Source of the DNA: CAYMFD01 sp964389475
GTDB lineage: Bacteria; Bacteroidota; Bacteroidia; Chitinophagales; Saprospiraceae
DNA: 51,828 nucleotides
Reading direction: 5' to 3'
Assembly (NCBI GenBank): GCA_964389475.1
Contig: CAYMFD010000015.1
Coordinates: 1-51,828, forward strand
In this document: positions 25,327 to 34,236 of the stretch, piece after piece
How positions within the stretch are numbered: position 1 is the stretch's first letter
Layout: each line of letters opens with the position of its first letter
Notes under the pieces: generated by a model
Database searches by the model: none
Seen by the model: only the letters and a program-made list of their open reading frames with translations
What the model was told of the DNA's origin: nothing
Position numbers and translations under genes: made by a program

Positions 25327-25947
25327 ATGAAAAAGTGCATTAGCATCCTCGCATTGCTAGCTGGCCTCCAGTTTAGCGCATCAGCCCAGAATGTAGGTTT
25401 TGGGATGACCGTTATTAATGACTGGTACTCCTGGATACAGAACCCCTCAGCAGATGGAGGCGGTAATGCTGGTAACGCCTTGCTCAACCTAGGCCTCGGT
25501 CCCAAGATATGGCTCGGTGGTCAGGATGTAAGCGTGAGTGTAGAAGCAGCCGCTGTGCTGGGCTTTACCACGCTAGACTGGAACACTTACAAGGGCATGG
25601 GAGCCGCCTACTTTCCTATTATGGCCAAACTCAACTTTGGTGGTATGACAGGTCTAGACAAGGAGGGGGAGTTTGGCTGGTACCTAGGTTTCGGTACCCA
25701 GTACACAAGGACAGAGCTGTATGGCGTACGCCAGAGTTTTGAAGATACAGGTGGCAGTAGGTCGCTGTTCGATACTTACATCGCTCAGGTTGGTTATGGT
25801 TTTGGTATGAGTGGATTCGCAGGATCTGTGTTCGGCAAGTATGGTTGGAATGCTGATACCGATGCTAGACTCATCAGTGTAGGTCTACAGTTTGATTTTA
25901 ACTGGCCTATGATCAAAAAGATAAGCTCTCCCGAAAGTAGCCTTTAG
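25327..25947 (+). CDS. Small outer-membrane beta-barrel protein
   Basis: A 206-residue protein with a signal peptide ('ISILALLAGLQFSASAQ') followed by alternating amphipathic, Gly- and aromatic-rich strands typical of an 8- to 10-strand barrel. No specific family was recognised. The stop overlaps the murB GTG by one base (TAGTG), so translation of the two may be coupled. Confidence 0.75.
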   Translation: MKKCISILALLAGLQFSASAQNVGFGMTVINDWYSWIQNPSADGGGNAGNALLNLGLGPKIWLGGQDVSVSVEAAAVLGFTTLDWNTYKGMGAAYFPIMAKLNFGGMTGLDKEGEFGWYLGFGTQYTRTELYGVRQSFEDTGGSRSLFDTYIAQVGYGFGMSGFAGSVFGKYGWNADTDARLISVGLQFDFNWPMIKKISSPESSL

Positions 25948-26960
25948 TGTTAGCCAAGCAGTTAAATTTCTCGCTTCGAGACTTCAATACATTCGGCATA
26001 GCCGCAGTCTGTAAGGAGCTGTACATTATCAATAGCCTAGAAGACCTCACGGACCTACCTAAAGATCGTACCTACAAGGTGCTAGGCGGTGGTAGCAATG
26101 TGCTCTGCAACGATTACATCGATGCGTCCTTGATCAAGATAGAGATACCTGGCATTGAGGTCGTCACCCAAGACGACAAGACCATAGACCTAGAGGTAGG
26201 TGCTGGTGTCGTCTGGCATGACCTAGTACAGTATGCTGTAAGTGAGGGGTATGGCGGACTCGAAAATCTTACGCTGATACCCGGTACTGTCGGAGCTGCA
26301 CCGGTACAGAATGTAGGTGCCTACGGTGTGGAGCAGGACCAGCTGATGGTGAGTCTTCGAGCATACGATTTGCAGACCCGTGAGGCCGTCTCGATGTCGA
26401 GAGAGGACTGCCAGTTTGGCTATAGAGACAGCCGCTTTAAGTCACGAGAAAAAGGCCGTTACGTCATTACCCATGTCACTTACAGGCTGTCCAAGGTTGA
26501 TCATGTCATCAAGACCACTTATGGGGCCATCCTCGACAAACTGGCTGAGATGGATGTGACCGAGCCGACGATAGCGGATGTGAGTCGCGCCGTGGCAGCT
26601 ATCCGCACTTTTAAGTTGCCGGACCCACGTGAGGTGCCTAACGCAGGTTCATTTTTTAAGAATCCCGTGATACCCAAGCCTCAATTCGATGATCTGCTCG
26701 GTGAGCGACCGGACCTAGTATACTACCCACTGGCTGATGATTTATATAAGGTGCCGGCAGGATGGTTGATCGACCAGTGTGGGTATCGAGGTAAGCAGGT
26801 GGGTAACGTAGGTTGTTACAAAAATCAAGCATTGGTCATCGTCAATCACGGTGGTGCCACTGGAGCTGAGATCAGAGCCTTCTCTAGGGAGATACAGCGT
26901 ACCGTCCTTGATAAATTCGGCATTCACCTTATTCCAGAAGTAAATCATTGGGGCTTCTAG
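25947..26960 (+). CDS. murB: UDP-N-acetylenolpyruvoylglucosamine reductase
   Basis: A 337-residue enzyme that uses NADPH to reduce UDP-GlcNAc-enolpyruvate to UDP-MurNAc, the second committed step of peptidoglycan synthesis. FAD-binding region: 'YKVLGGGSNVLCNDYI' and 'LENLTLIPGTVGAAPVQNVG'. Catalytic region: 'FGYRDSRFK' (Arg), 'NAGSFFKNPVI' (Ser), and 'HLIPEVNHWG' (Glu), giving the type I arrangement. It starts with GTG at 25947, overlapping the previous stop by one base; no better start was found. Confidence 0.95.
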   Translation: MLAKQLNFSLRDFNTFGIAAVCKELYIINSLEDLTDLPKDRTYKVLGGGSNVLCNDYIDASLIKIEIPGIEVVTQDDKTIDLEVGAGVVWHDLVQYAVSEGYGGLENLTLIPGTVGAAPVQNVGAYGVEQDQLMVSLRAYDLQTREAVSMSREDCQFGYRDSRFKSREKGRYVITHVTYRLSKVDHVIKTTYGAILDKLAEMDVTEPTIADVSRAVAAIRTFKLPDPREVPNAGSFFKNPVIPKPQFDDLLGERPDLVYYPLADDLYKVPAGWLIDQCGYRGKQVGNVGCYKNQALVIVNHGGATGAEIRAFSREIQRTVLDKFGIHLIPEVNHWGF

Positions 26961-26984
26961 ATCGCCTGGCTACCTTTGCCAGCG

Positions 26985-28691
26985 ATGGGAGCCCAGTTAT
27001 TCATACTGATCAAAGTACTAGGTGCCTTATGCGTCTTCATTTATGGTATGAAGCTCATGAGCGAAAGCGTGCAGCGTGCCGCCGGAGGATCTTTTCGTAA
27101 GGTCTTGCGAAGCGTCACTCGCAACCGCTTTAGGGGGCTTCTAACTGGTTTCGTCACTACAGCAGCCATACAGTCTAGCTCCGCTACGACGGTGATGACA
27201 GTAAGCCTTGTTAATGCGGGTATCATCAGTCTCACCCAGTCGGTCGGTGTGATGCTAGGGGCTAATGTCGGTACTACGATCACCGCATGGATCGTCTCCC
27301 TCTTAGGATTTCGTTTCGAGATTTCGCAGTTGATTTTACCGCTTTTTCTTTTTGGGATGATCCTCGTCATGAGCGGTCGTGGTAAGCGTAAGTACTACGG
27401 TGAGTTCGTATTCGGGATTGCCATTCTGTTCTTGGGCTTGGATTTTTTACAGAGCTCTGTACCAGATCTCGGGGCAGATAGTCCTTTGATATCATGGGTT
27501 CGTAGCTTGGCCGATAGTGGTCTAGGTACTCGGGTGATATTTGTACTGCTTGGGGCGGTTATTACCATCCTTATACAGTCATCTACGGCTGCTATAGTAC
27601 TGACGATGACGATGTGTATCAAAGGCTGGATACCTTTTGAGCTCGGGGCTTGTCTAGTTTTGGGTGAGAATATCGGGACGACAATTACGGCGGAGGTAGC
27701 CTCCCTGATCGGTAATGTCTATGCTCGTCGTGCAGCCCGCATACACAGCCTGTTTAACCTAGTAGGGGTGACGTGGATGGTGATATTTCTGCCATTTTTT
27801 ACACCGCTAGTTGCCTACCTGCAGGAGTTCTTGTTCGGTGGGGTCAGCGTATTACAGGATAGTTCTACGAGTGACGTCGGTCTGGCGATTTTTCACTCCG
27901 GCTTTAACATCCTCAATGCGACCATCGCCATGCTCGTAGCACCATACCTCGTCAAGGCGGCAGAGATGACTGTCACCAGTAGGGCAGATGACGATGAGCT
28001 GAGCAGACTTCGGTACTTCGATGAGGTCGTACGGACACCAGAGCTAGCCCTGCTGGAGGTTAAGCGTGAGCTCGTCAAGTTTTGTAATATCATTATACGC
28101 AAGCATGGCTTTAGCAAAGAGCTGTGGAATTCTACTAGGAAGAAAGAACGATCAGCCCTAGTCAGCCGCCTAGAGAAGTACAATGATATATCGGATAGCA
28201 TTTACAATGAGATCACCGACTACATCACTAGTCTCAGTCAGGAGGAGCTGTCCTTTGCAACCTCGGTAAGTCTACGGTCGATGCTCAATGTATGCAACGA
28301 CCTGCGGCATATCGCCGAGGGCTACCAGAGTGTCACAGAGGAGGTCCAGTACAAGGCGGCTAACAAGATATGGGTCAATCCCACCCAGCGCAATGCCCTC
28401 AACACCTACATTGATTATACCCGTAAGACGCTAGAGGCCTTGCAGGATAGCCTAGAGCATGAGGAGGATCGTATGAGTAAGCTAGACCTTGTAAAAGAGG
28501 CGGTAGAGGCGGCCAAAATATACCACCGCCATATTAAGAACCCCGTGGCGCTACAGCGAGCCATAGGTGAGGATGAAGATGTCGAACAGGTGATTAATGA
28601 GCGAGGCGCCAAGGCATTTGACAACATCCTCTACCAGTACGAACGGATCAATATTTTTGCCAGTGCCATCGCCGATGGTCTAGAGCAATAG
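26985..28691 (+). CDS. Na+/phosphate cotransporter family protein with PhoU-like tail
   Basis: 568 residues from the ATG at 26985 (a TTG at 26976 is possible). Two inverted repeats of the NptA/YjbB family are seen: 'GFVTTAAIQSSSATTVMTVS' and 'GAVITILIQSSTAAIVLTMT', each followed by the 'GANVGTTITAW' / 'GENIGTTITAEV' motif. The membrane part spans residues ~1-325. A helical, charged C-terminal domain of the PhoU type (~345-568) follows. It likely moves inorganic phosphate with sodium across the inner membrane, or works in phosphate homeostasis. It is 24 bases downstream of murB. Confidence 0.9.
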   Translation: MGAQLFILIKVLGALCVFIYGMKLMSESVQRAAGGSFRKVLRSVTRNRFRGLLTGFVTTAAIQSSSATTVMTVSLVNAGIISLTQSVGVMLGANVGTTITAWIVSLLGFRFEISQLILPLFLFGMILVMSGRGKRKYYGEFVFGIAILFLGLDFLQSSVPDLGADSPLISWVRSLADSGLGTRVIFVLLGAVITILIQSSTAAIVLTMTMCIKGWIPFELGACLVLGENIGTTITAEVASLIGNVYARRAARIHSLFNLVGVTWMVIFLPFFTPLVAYLQEFLFGGVSVLQDSSTSDVGLAIFHSGFNILNATIAMLVAPYLVKAAEMTVTSRADDDELSRLRYFDEVVRTPELALLEVKRELVKFCNIIIRKHGFSKELWNSTRKKERSALVSRLEKYNDISDSIYNEITDYITSLSQEELSFATSVSLRSMLNVCNDLRHIAEGYQSVTEEVQYKAANKIWVNPTQRNALNTYIDYTRKTLEALQDSLEHEEDRMSKLDLVKEAVEAAKIYHRHIKNPVALQRAIGEDEDVEQVINERGAKAFDNILYQYERINIFASAIADGLEQ

Positions 28692-28776
28692 ACAAGTCTT
28701 AGGGAGTCGTGGTTGCTATTATGGCAGATATCTCAAAACTTAGTATTAAAAATGGTACTGCACTACTTCAAAAATC

Positions 28777-28784
28777 TATTTTTG
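28777..28784 (+). promoter_or_regulatory. Bacteroidota -7 element (TATTTTTG) for the PiT-like gene
   Basis: An exact TAnnTTTG lies 26 bases before the ATG at 28811. It also forms the right arm of a small palindrome, CAAAAAT-CT-ATTTTTG. Confidence 0.55.
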
Positions 28785-28810
28785 TGGTCTTATACACTCC
28801 TAGATAGCCA

Positions 28811-29848
28811 ATGGACATTTCGGTTTTAATCATGTGGTTGGGCTTTGCGCTAGCGAGTTACTCCGTCGTAGGTAACGACGTGATACAGACGCTAGGGACC
28901 TTCCTGACCTCTAATGAGAAACAAGTCAAGTGGTACATTCTCTGGGCTTTCGCTGGGTCGATTATGGCGGCAATACTCTGTATAGGGTATGCCGGTCTGG
29001 GCGAAACTTTCTTTTTAGGTGGTGACGATATAGCCTTTGACCGGCTGGATAAGATCACCGTCCCAGACAAGCTGGAGTGGTACTACATCCTACCTCCACT
29101 TGTATTGATGCTGATAACCCGACTGGGTATACCTGTCAGTACGACATTCCTGATCCTCACTTTCTTCTCTGCTAAGAGCCTGCCTGGTATGGTGCAGAAG
29201 TCCGTAATGGGCTACCTCATCGCATTCGGTGCAGCCTTGATGATATATATCGTTATTACCAAGATCACGGAGCGGCGCTTTATATCTATACCCATAGATG
29301 GCGAGCAGCGAGGTATCTGGACCAATAAGAAGTTCTGGATCGTAGCCCAATGGCTGAGTACGGGATTCTTGTGGACGCAGTGGTTGTCGCAAGATTTAGC
29401 TAACATCTACGTATACCTGGGTAAGGGCGATCTCTCCATCTTTGAGTTCATATGCTCGCTTATTATCCTAGTAGGCCTCCTAGGCTATATCTTCTACCAG
29501 CGTGGCGGTAAGATCCAGGATATCGTCAAGTCCAAGACCAATACGGTGGACATCAGGTCTGCCACATTCATAGATTTGATCTACGGTATCGTATTACTGA
29601 TCTTCAAGTATAACTACCTAGGTCTATGGGATGCCAAGCTACCGATGAGTACGACTTGGGTCTTTATAGGCTTACTAGCAGGACGTGAGCTCGCCCTGGC
29701 CTGGCAGCTAGATGGTCGAGTAGCCAGTAAGGAGGTCAAGCCGATATTGATGGACCTCGGTAAGGTATTCTTGGGGCTAGCCGTAAGTATCATATTGGTA
29801 TTCCTTATCCGATTCTTGAGCACAGGCACGTTTACATCCATGGGGTAG
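28811..29848 (+). CDS. Divergent PiT-family inorganic phosphate transporter homologue
   Basis: A 345-residue membrane protein with about ten helices. Two pseudo-repeats carry degenerate PiT signatures: 'SVVGNDVIQTLGTFL' where family members have GANDxANxxGT, and 'GIPVSTTFLILTFF' / 'LPMSTTWVFIGLLAGRELAL' where they have PVSTTH. The usual large cytosolic loop is short. Function as a phosphate (or other oxyanion) permease is inferred from these motifs. The neighbouring Na+/Pi-type gene supports a phosphate theme. It is followed by the LEA-type lipoprotein gene 33 bases on, probably in one transcript. Confidence 0.72.
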   Translation: MDISVLIMWLGFALASYSVVGNDVIQTLGTFLTSNEKQVKWYILWAFAGSIMAAILCIGYAGLGETFFLGGDDIAFDRLDKITVPDKLEWYYILPPLVLMLITRLGIPVSTTFLILTFFSAKSLPGMVQKSVMGYLIAFGAALMIYIVITKITERRFISIPIDGEQRGIWTNKKFWIVAQWLSTGFLWTQWLSQDLANIYVYLGKGDLSIFEFICSLIILVGLLGYIFYQRGGKIQDIVKSKTNTVDIRSATFIDLIYGIVLLIFKYNYLGLWDAKLPMSTTWVFIGLLAGRELALAWQLDGRVASKEVKPILMDLGKVFLGLAVSIILVFLIRFLSTGTFTSMG

Positions 29849-29881
29849 TGCTTGAGGCTGCTCTATAATAATCGACATACT

Positions 29882-30346
29882 ATGAGACTTCTGCTATTGA
29901 TAATGACGGTGATGATGATGAGCATAGTTGGGTGCCAGCAGCCCGTAGAGCCTTCCGTTGTAAGTGTTACTAATGTCGATATCAAAACGGTCAACAAGGA
30001 CCGTATAATCCTCTCTGCTGACATGGTCCTGCATAACCCCAATGCCTTTGCGTTAAAGCTAGCAGAGGCAGACCTCAAGGCCTATGTGGACGACGTCGAG
30101 ATCGCCACGATCCTGCAGCAGTACGACACGGAGATGCCAGCCGCCAGTGACTTTAATATGCCTATTGATGTCAAGATGGATCTTAAGAAACTCTATGGCG
30201 ACGAACCCATCGCGGCTATCGGCAAGGCCTTGCAAGTAATGGCGGATCGTAAGCTCAACGTGAGATTTAAGGGCAATATCAAGGCAGGCTCAGAGTCCGT
30301 CAAACTCACCATACCTGTCGATCAATTAGAAGAGGTTGCTTTTTAA
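29882..30346 (+). CDS. LEA type 2 (WHy-like) lipoprotein
   Basis: 154 residues from ATG 29882. A frame from TTG 29852 exists, but the later start gives a clean lipoprotein signal ending 'MMMSIVGC'. The mature part is one LEA14/WHy beta-sandwich: 'SVVSVTNVDIKTVNKDRIIL', 'LHNPNAFALKLAEADLKAYV' with the family's N-P-N turn, and 'FNMPIDVKMDLKKL'. Bacterial members are envelope proteins of unclear role, linked in some cases to stress or desiccation. Confidence 0.82.
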   Translation: MRLLLLIMTVMMMSIVGCQQPVEPSVVSVTNVDIKTVNKDRIILSADMVLHNPNAFALKLAEADLKAYVDDVEIATILQQYDTEMPAASDFNMPIDVKMDLKKLYGDEPIAAIGKALQVMADRKLNVRFKGNIKAGSESVKLTIPVDQLEEVAF

Positions 30347-30384
30347 GTAGTGGTATTCTCTTGAAGAATACTAGACTGTCTCTA

Positions 30385-31290
30385 CTACATAAACACCCGT
30401 ATCGCTTCCCTGTAGGTATTCGCATGGGCATTGACGATGGTACGTAAGTCTGGACTATAACCGCCACCCATAGCCACTGCCACAGGCAAGCCCGCTGCGT
30501 GACATTGCTCAAATACATATCGGTCTCTCTCTCTACAGCCGTCTACACTCATCGCTAAGCGACCTAGTTTATCGGTCTCCAGAACATCTACTCCACTGAG
30601 GTAAAAGACAAAGTCGGGCCTAACCGATTCGATCAGCCGAGGCAGTGTCTCTGCCAGTATCGACAGGTAGGTCTCATCCTGTGTGCCGTCGGGGAGACCT
30701 ATGTCTAGATCAGAAACCTCCTTGCGACCAGGGTAGTTCTTGGCACCGTGCATACTGAAGGTATACACTCGCGGATCATCAGTAAATAGTGCAGCGGTAC
30801 CGTTGCCTTGGTGTACATCAAGATCTACGACGAGGATTTGGCTGACACGGCCCTCTGCTAGTAGGAGATTGCTGGCGATGGCAATATCATTGTAGACGCA
30901 GAAGCCCTCTCCGTGACCCGCAAAACTGTGGTGGGTGCCACCTGCAATGTTCAGCGCCACACCATCTGACGACATCGCATGTATAGCACACTCGTAGGTC
31001 CCGTAGGCGATGTGCTTGCCACGGTCGATGAGTGCCTTCGTCATAGGAAATCCGATCTTACGGACCTCCTTTCTCGTAAGTTGCTGCTGCTCTAGGCGGT
31101 GTACATAGTCTGGCGTGTGTGTAAGTAACAGCTGGTCCAGTGTCGCCGCCTGTGGGCTAAAAAACCTTGAGGAGTCCACAGTACCCTCATACAGTAGTTG
31201 CTCAGGCAACAGTTCATACTTCATCATTGGAAAACGATGACCCTCTGGTAGGCTGTATTTATAGATAGGACTGTAGGCTATTTTGACCAT
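30385..31290 (-). CDS. Histone deacetylase-family hydrolase (AcuC/HDAC-like)
   Basis: 301 residues from Met at 31290 ('MVKIAYSPIYKYSLP'); an upstream in-frame Met at 31353 lacks homology. The zinc amidohydrolase motifs are present: 'GGTHHSFAGHGEGFCVYND', 'LVVDLDVHQGNGTAALF' (Asp and His ligands), 'YLSGVDVLETDKLGRLAMS', and 'VAMGGGYS'. Relatives remove acetyl groups from small amines, polyamines or protein lysines, including acetyl-CoA synthetase. The substrate cannot be told here. It converges with the LEA gene, 38 bases between stops. Confidence 0.92.
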   Translation of the reverse strand: MVKIAYSPIYKYSLPEGHRFPMMKYELLPEQLLYEGTVDSSRFFSPQAATLDQLLLTHTPDYVHRLEQQQLTRKEVRKIGFPMTKALIDRGKHIAYGTYECAIHAMSSDGVALNIAGGTHHSFAGHGEGFCVYNDIAIASNLLLAEGRVSQILVVDLDVHQGNGTAALFTDDPRVYTFSMHGAKNYPGRKEVSDLDIGLPDGTQDETYLSILAETLPRLIESVRPDFVFYLSGVDVLETDKLGRLAMSVDGCRERDRYVFEQCHAAGLPVAVAMGGGYSPDLRTIVNAHANTYREAIRVFM

Positions 31291-31689
31291 CCGAAATACA
31301 AGGTATTCTTGCCTCCGAATGTTCTGGACAGCCGCCTTTTTGTTCGGATACAACCTATGACTAAAATAAATATGTAAGAAAAGAAAGACATATTACGTTT
31401 TTGAGTAATATGTTTTTCTACATTTGTACTCGTTCGACGCAGGTTGAATGTTTTGAGATCCTTTAATGTGGGTCGCGCAATATGCTCTGATAGTGGTGCA
31501 AAAGATATTTGGAGGCCATCCCATTAACCGGCAACAAGATATCCTCACTATCGCTACTGAGTTTCCAGACCGATTACGTTTTACCGTAGGTAGAGTAGCG
31601 TGGTGTGCGACCCCATTTAGGAACTATCTGAAGGCTAAGAGCCTGTCTAATTTCTGTATCTTGCGGTGTATTTTAAATCTCATCTCACT
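31291..31689. other. 399-bp divergent intergenic region
   Basis: Besides the promoter and palindrome at 31389-31426, a plus-strand frame opens at 31466 and runs on into the cargo gene in another frame (to 31807). I do not accept it as a gene. A second, imperfect -7-like TATCTTGC lies near 31657, 33 bases before the cargo ATG. Confidence 0.5.
31389..31426 (+). promoter_or_regulatory. Promoter with embedded palindrome, upstream of the T9SS cargo gene
   Basis: TTTG (31400-31403), a 15-base spacer, then TACATTTG (31419-31426). The perfect dyad CATATTAC (31389-31396) / GTAATATG (31405-31412) surrounds the -33 box, as an operator would. The dyad plus T5 can also be read as a terminator. Transcription would begin near 31432, which leaves a leader of about 258 bases before the cargo ATG. 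Confidence 0.5.
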
Positions 31690-34236
31690 ATGCAGAAGTA
31701 TACACTACTCCTACTATTTGTCTTTTTTACCCTGGGCTTATCCGCTCAGCAGGTTGTCTTATCAGAAATTTCATACAATCCACCAGAGTCGGGCGATGAC
31801 TCACTAGAGTTCGTAGAGTTGTATAATCCTACCATGCAGGATATCAACATTAACAACTGGTCTTTCGAGAGCGGCTTTGTCTATGATTCTCTAGTCGGTG
31901 CAATACCAGCACAGGGCTTTATCATACTAGCTAAAAATAGATCGGCTTTGGAGCAGACGCTAGGTGTCGCAGTAGCTGGTGAGTGGACTAGCGGATCTCT
32001 GTCCAATGGTGGGGAGCGGATAGCGCTAGCCGACGCCGCTGGTAACATCGTATTTGATGTGACCTATGATGATCGTGATGGCTGGCCATCTAGCGCCGAA
32101 GGTACAGACGGTAGTGGCGCGACGATCGAGCTATGTGACCTCACTGCCGATCCCGCTGATGGGGCTAACTGGCAGGCTAGTACTACAAGTACAGGTGTTA
32201 CTGTCGGAGGTGTCGAGTTTCTAGGTACTCCAGGTGTAGAAAGTAACTGTGATCCTACGCTAGGGCCGCAAGGAGAGCTAGTAGTCACAGAGATATTGTA
32301 CAATGATCCTACGATGGACGACGATCTTGAGTTTTTTGAGATCTATAATAGAGGTAACGCTGAGGTTGATCTGCAGGGTTACTCGTTTAGCAGTGGTGTC
32401 GAGCATACATTCAACGACGTGACGATCGGTGCTGGAGAGTACTTGATCATGGCTCGTAATGGTGCTTTAGTCGCATCTACTTTCGGGGTAGACGCCACCA
32501 CGTGGACAGATGGTGCTCTCAGTAATGGTGGTGAGACCATAGAACTCAGAGACCCCAACGGATCGCTCGCAATGTCTTTTACCTACAGTGATGAAGATCC
32601 ATGGTCTGATCTAGCCGATGGCACGGGGCCCAGCTTATCTATCTGTAACCCCAACCAAGACGTTAATGATCCTAGCTACTGGGATGTGACGCCTACTGTG
32701 GATGCATTAGCTACTATGTACGATGGAATATTGGTGTATGCTTCGCCCGGGACCTTAGTGACGTGTGAACTGACCATAGGGGAGGTGACTATTAATGACT
32801 CAATTGGCTTGTCTGTGTACAACGACGTAGATGTTATCGTATCAGGAGTCGTGCATTCTCCTAATTTCAGAAATACTGGCTACGAGTTCACTATACAGGA
32901 CGAGGAGGGTGAAGGTATCGTCGTATTTCTTTTTGACCAAGACTTAGGCTATGAGCCGATGATGGGCGATGCGTTAAAAGTCGAAGGCATGATTACTCAC
33001 TTTAACGGTCTTACAGAGATCATCCCTACAGCTATCGAGGTGACTGGCACCGAAGCACTACAATCGCCACGACTCGTTACGATGCTAGATAATGATACGG
33101 AGGGAGAATTAGTACTCCTAGCTGATGTCAGCTTAGTAGATCCGTCACAGTGGACGCCTACAGGCATGGGTTTTGACGTTGAGATCACGGATGGCACGAT
33201 TACACATGTGATGCGTGTAGATGCAGATACGGATCTATTTAATGCAGGTTTACCGTCTGGAACATTTGACGTTACAGGCCTAGGCTGGCAGTTTGATCCT
33301 CAGCGACCATACGATGCCGGCTTCCTGATCTTACCGAGGTCTGTTGCCGATATCAGTCCATTCGTAACGACCGTTATCTCTTACCCTGCTTACGATATAG
33401 CTACAGTAACGACGGTCGATGGCGATGGTAATCTAGATAGTACGGATGTGAAGGCTACTTTGTCAGGCGTCGTACATGGACCTAACTTCCGTCCATCAGG
33501 CCTAGACTTTCCCCTCATTGATATGACTAATGATGGCATACGAGCCGTTAACTTGACGACTAACCTAGGCGTGGATGTTGCTGAGGGCGATCTCGTCGAG
33601 GTCAAGGGTACCGTCTCTTCATTTAGAGGGTTGGCCCAGATCCTGGTAGACAGTATAACCATCATATCATCTGATAATGACTTGGTAGATCCACAAGACG
33701 TGGTAGCACCTAGCGAGGATGTAGAGGGCTCTTTCATTATGATCAATGAGCCACTGACGTGGGTAGATGAGTCGCAGTGGATGGGCAATGGCGGTAGCTT
33801 TAGCATCGATGCGACCAACGGAGTAGACACCTTCGAGATCTTTATAGATAATGATAGCGAATTGTCAGATATGACTATTCCTGCAAGTGGCCAATCGTTC
33901 CGCGTATTGGGTATAGGTAACCAGTTTGATAGAGATGCACCATTCGTTGATAACTACCAAGTGATGGTACGATATGCTGTAGATATCATGACGGTATCTT
34001 CCGTCGGTGAGGTTACCAGTATAGATGTCCGCATCAGTCCCAACCCTACTGATGATGTCATCAACATAGACACGGATGGCGACCTGCTACAGGTGACGCT
34101 TAGAGGTGCGGATGGTCGTACACTACTGACCACTACAGATCGTTCGCTGTCGATCGGTGATATGCCTGCAGGTATCTACTACCTCCAGGTCGAGACAGAC
34201 CGTGGGGTATCTACTCAGTCGGTGATCAAGATATAG
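31690..34236 (+). CDS. Secreted T9SS cargo with duplicated lamin-tail and OB-like domains
   Basis: 848 residues from ATG 31690, which begins a signal peptide ('YTLLLLFVFFTLGLSAQ'); an in-frame GTG or other start at 31666 is unlikely. Two lamin-tail-type domains come first: 'VVLSEISYNPPESGDDSLEF' and 'LVVTEILYNDPTMDDDLEFF'. Two related ~190-residue domains follow, beginning 'VIVSGVVHSPNFRNTGYEFT' and 'ATLSGVVHGPNFRPSGLDFP', probably OB-like folds as seen beside secreted nucleases and phosphatases. A type A sorting domain ends the chain ('ISPNPTDDVINID', 'IGDMPAGIYYLQV'). No catalytic domain was found. It would be a surface or secreted adhesin or binding protein. Its stop overlaps the kdsB GTG by one base. 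Confidence 0.85.
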   Translation: MQKYTLLLLFVFFTLGLSAQQVVLSEISYNPPESGDDSLEFVELYNPTMQDININNWSFESGFVYDSLVGAIPAQGFIILAKNRSALEQTLGVAVAGEWTSGSLSNGGERIALADAAGNIVFDVTYDDRDGWPSSAEGTDGSGATIELCDLTADPADGANWQASTTSTGVTVGGVEFLGTPGVESNCDPTLGPQGELVVTEILYNDPTMDDDLEFFEIYNRGNAEVDLQGYSFSSGVEHTFNDVTIGAGEYLIMARNGALVASTFGVDATTWTDGALSNGGETIELRDPNGSLAMSFTYSDEDPWSDLADGTGPSLSICNPNQDVNDPSYWDVTPTVDALATMYDGILVYASPGTLVTCELTIGEVTINDSIGLSVYNDVDVIVSGVVHSPNFRNTGYEFTIQDEEGEGIVVFLFDQDLGYEPMMGDALKVEGMITHFNGLTEIIPTAIEVTGTEALQSPRLVTMLDNDTEGELVLLADVSLVDPSQWTPTGMGFDVEITDGTITHVMRVDADTDLFNAGLPSGTFDVTGLGWQFDPQRPYDAGFLILPRSVADISPFVTTVISYPAYDIATVTTVDGDGNLDSTDVKATLSGVVHGPNFRPSGLDFPLIDMTNDGIRAVNLTTNLGVDVAEGDLVEVKGTVSSFRGLAQILVDSITIISSDNDLVDPQDVVAPSEDVEGSFIMINEPLTWVDESQWMGNGGSFSIDATNGVDTFEIFIDNDSELSDMTIPASGQSFRVLGIGNQFDRDAPFVDNYQVMVRYAVDIMTVSSVGEVTSIDVRISPNPTDDVINIDTDGDLLQVTLRGADGRTLLTTTDRSLSIGDMPAGIYYLQVETDRGVSTQSVIKI

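Noticed and set aside
26971..26978. TACCTTTG just before the Na+/Pi gene
   Set aside because: Exact -7 match, but only 6 bases before the ATG and within a tight murB operon; a leaderless mRNA would be needed, so chance is more likely.
31466..31807. Plus-strand open frame of 113 codons before and inside the T9SS cargo gene
   Set aside because: It overlaps the cargo signal peptide by 118 bases in another frame and has no recognised family; kept only as a possible leader ORF.
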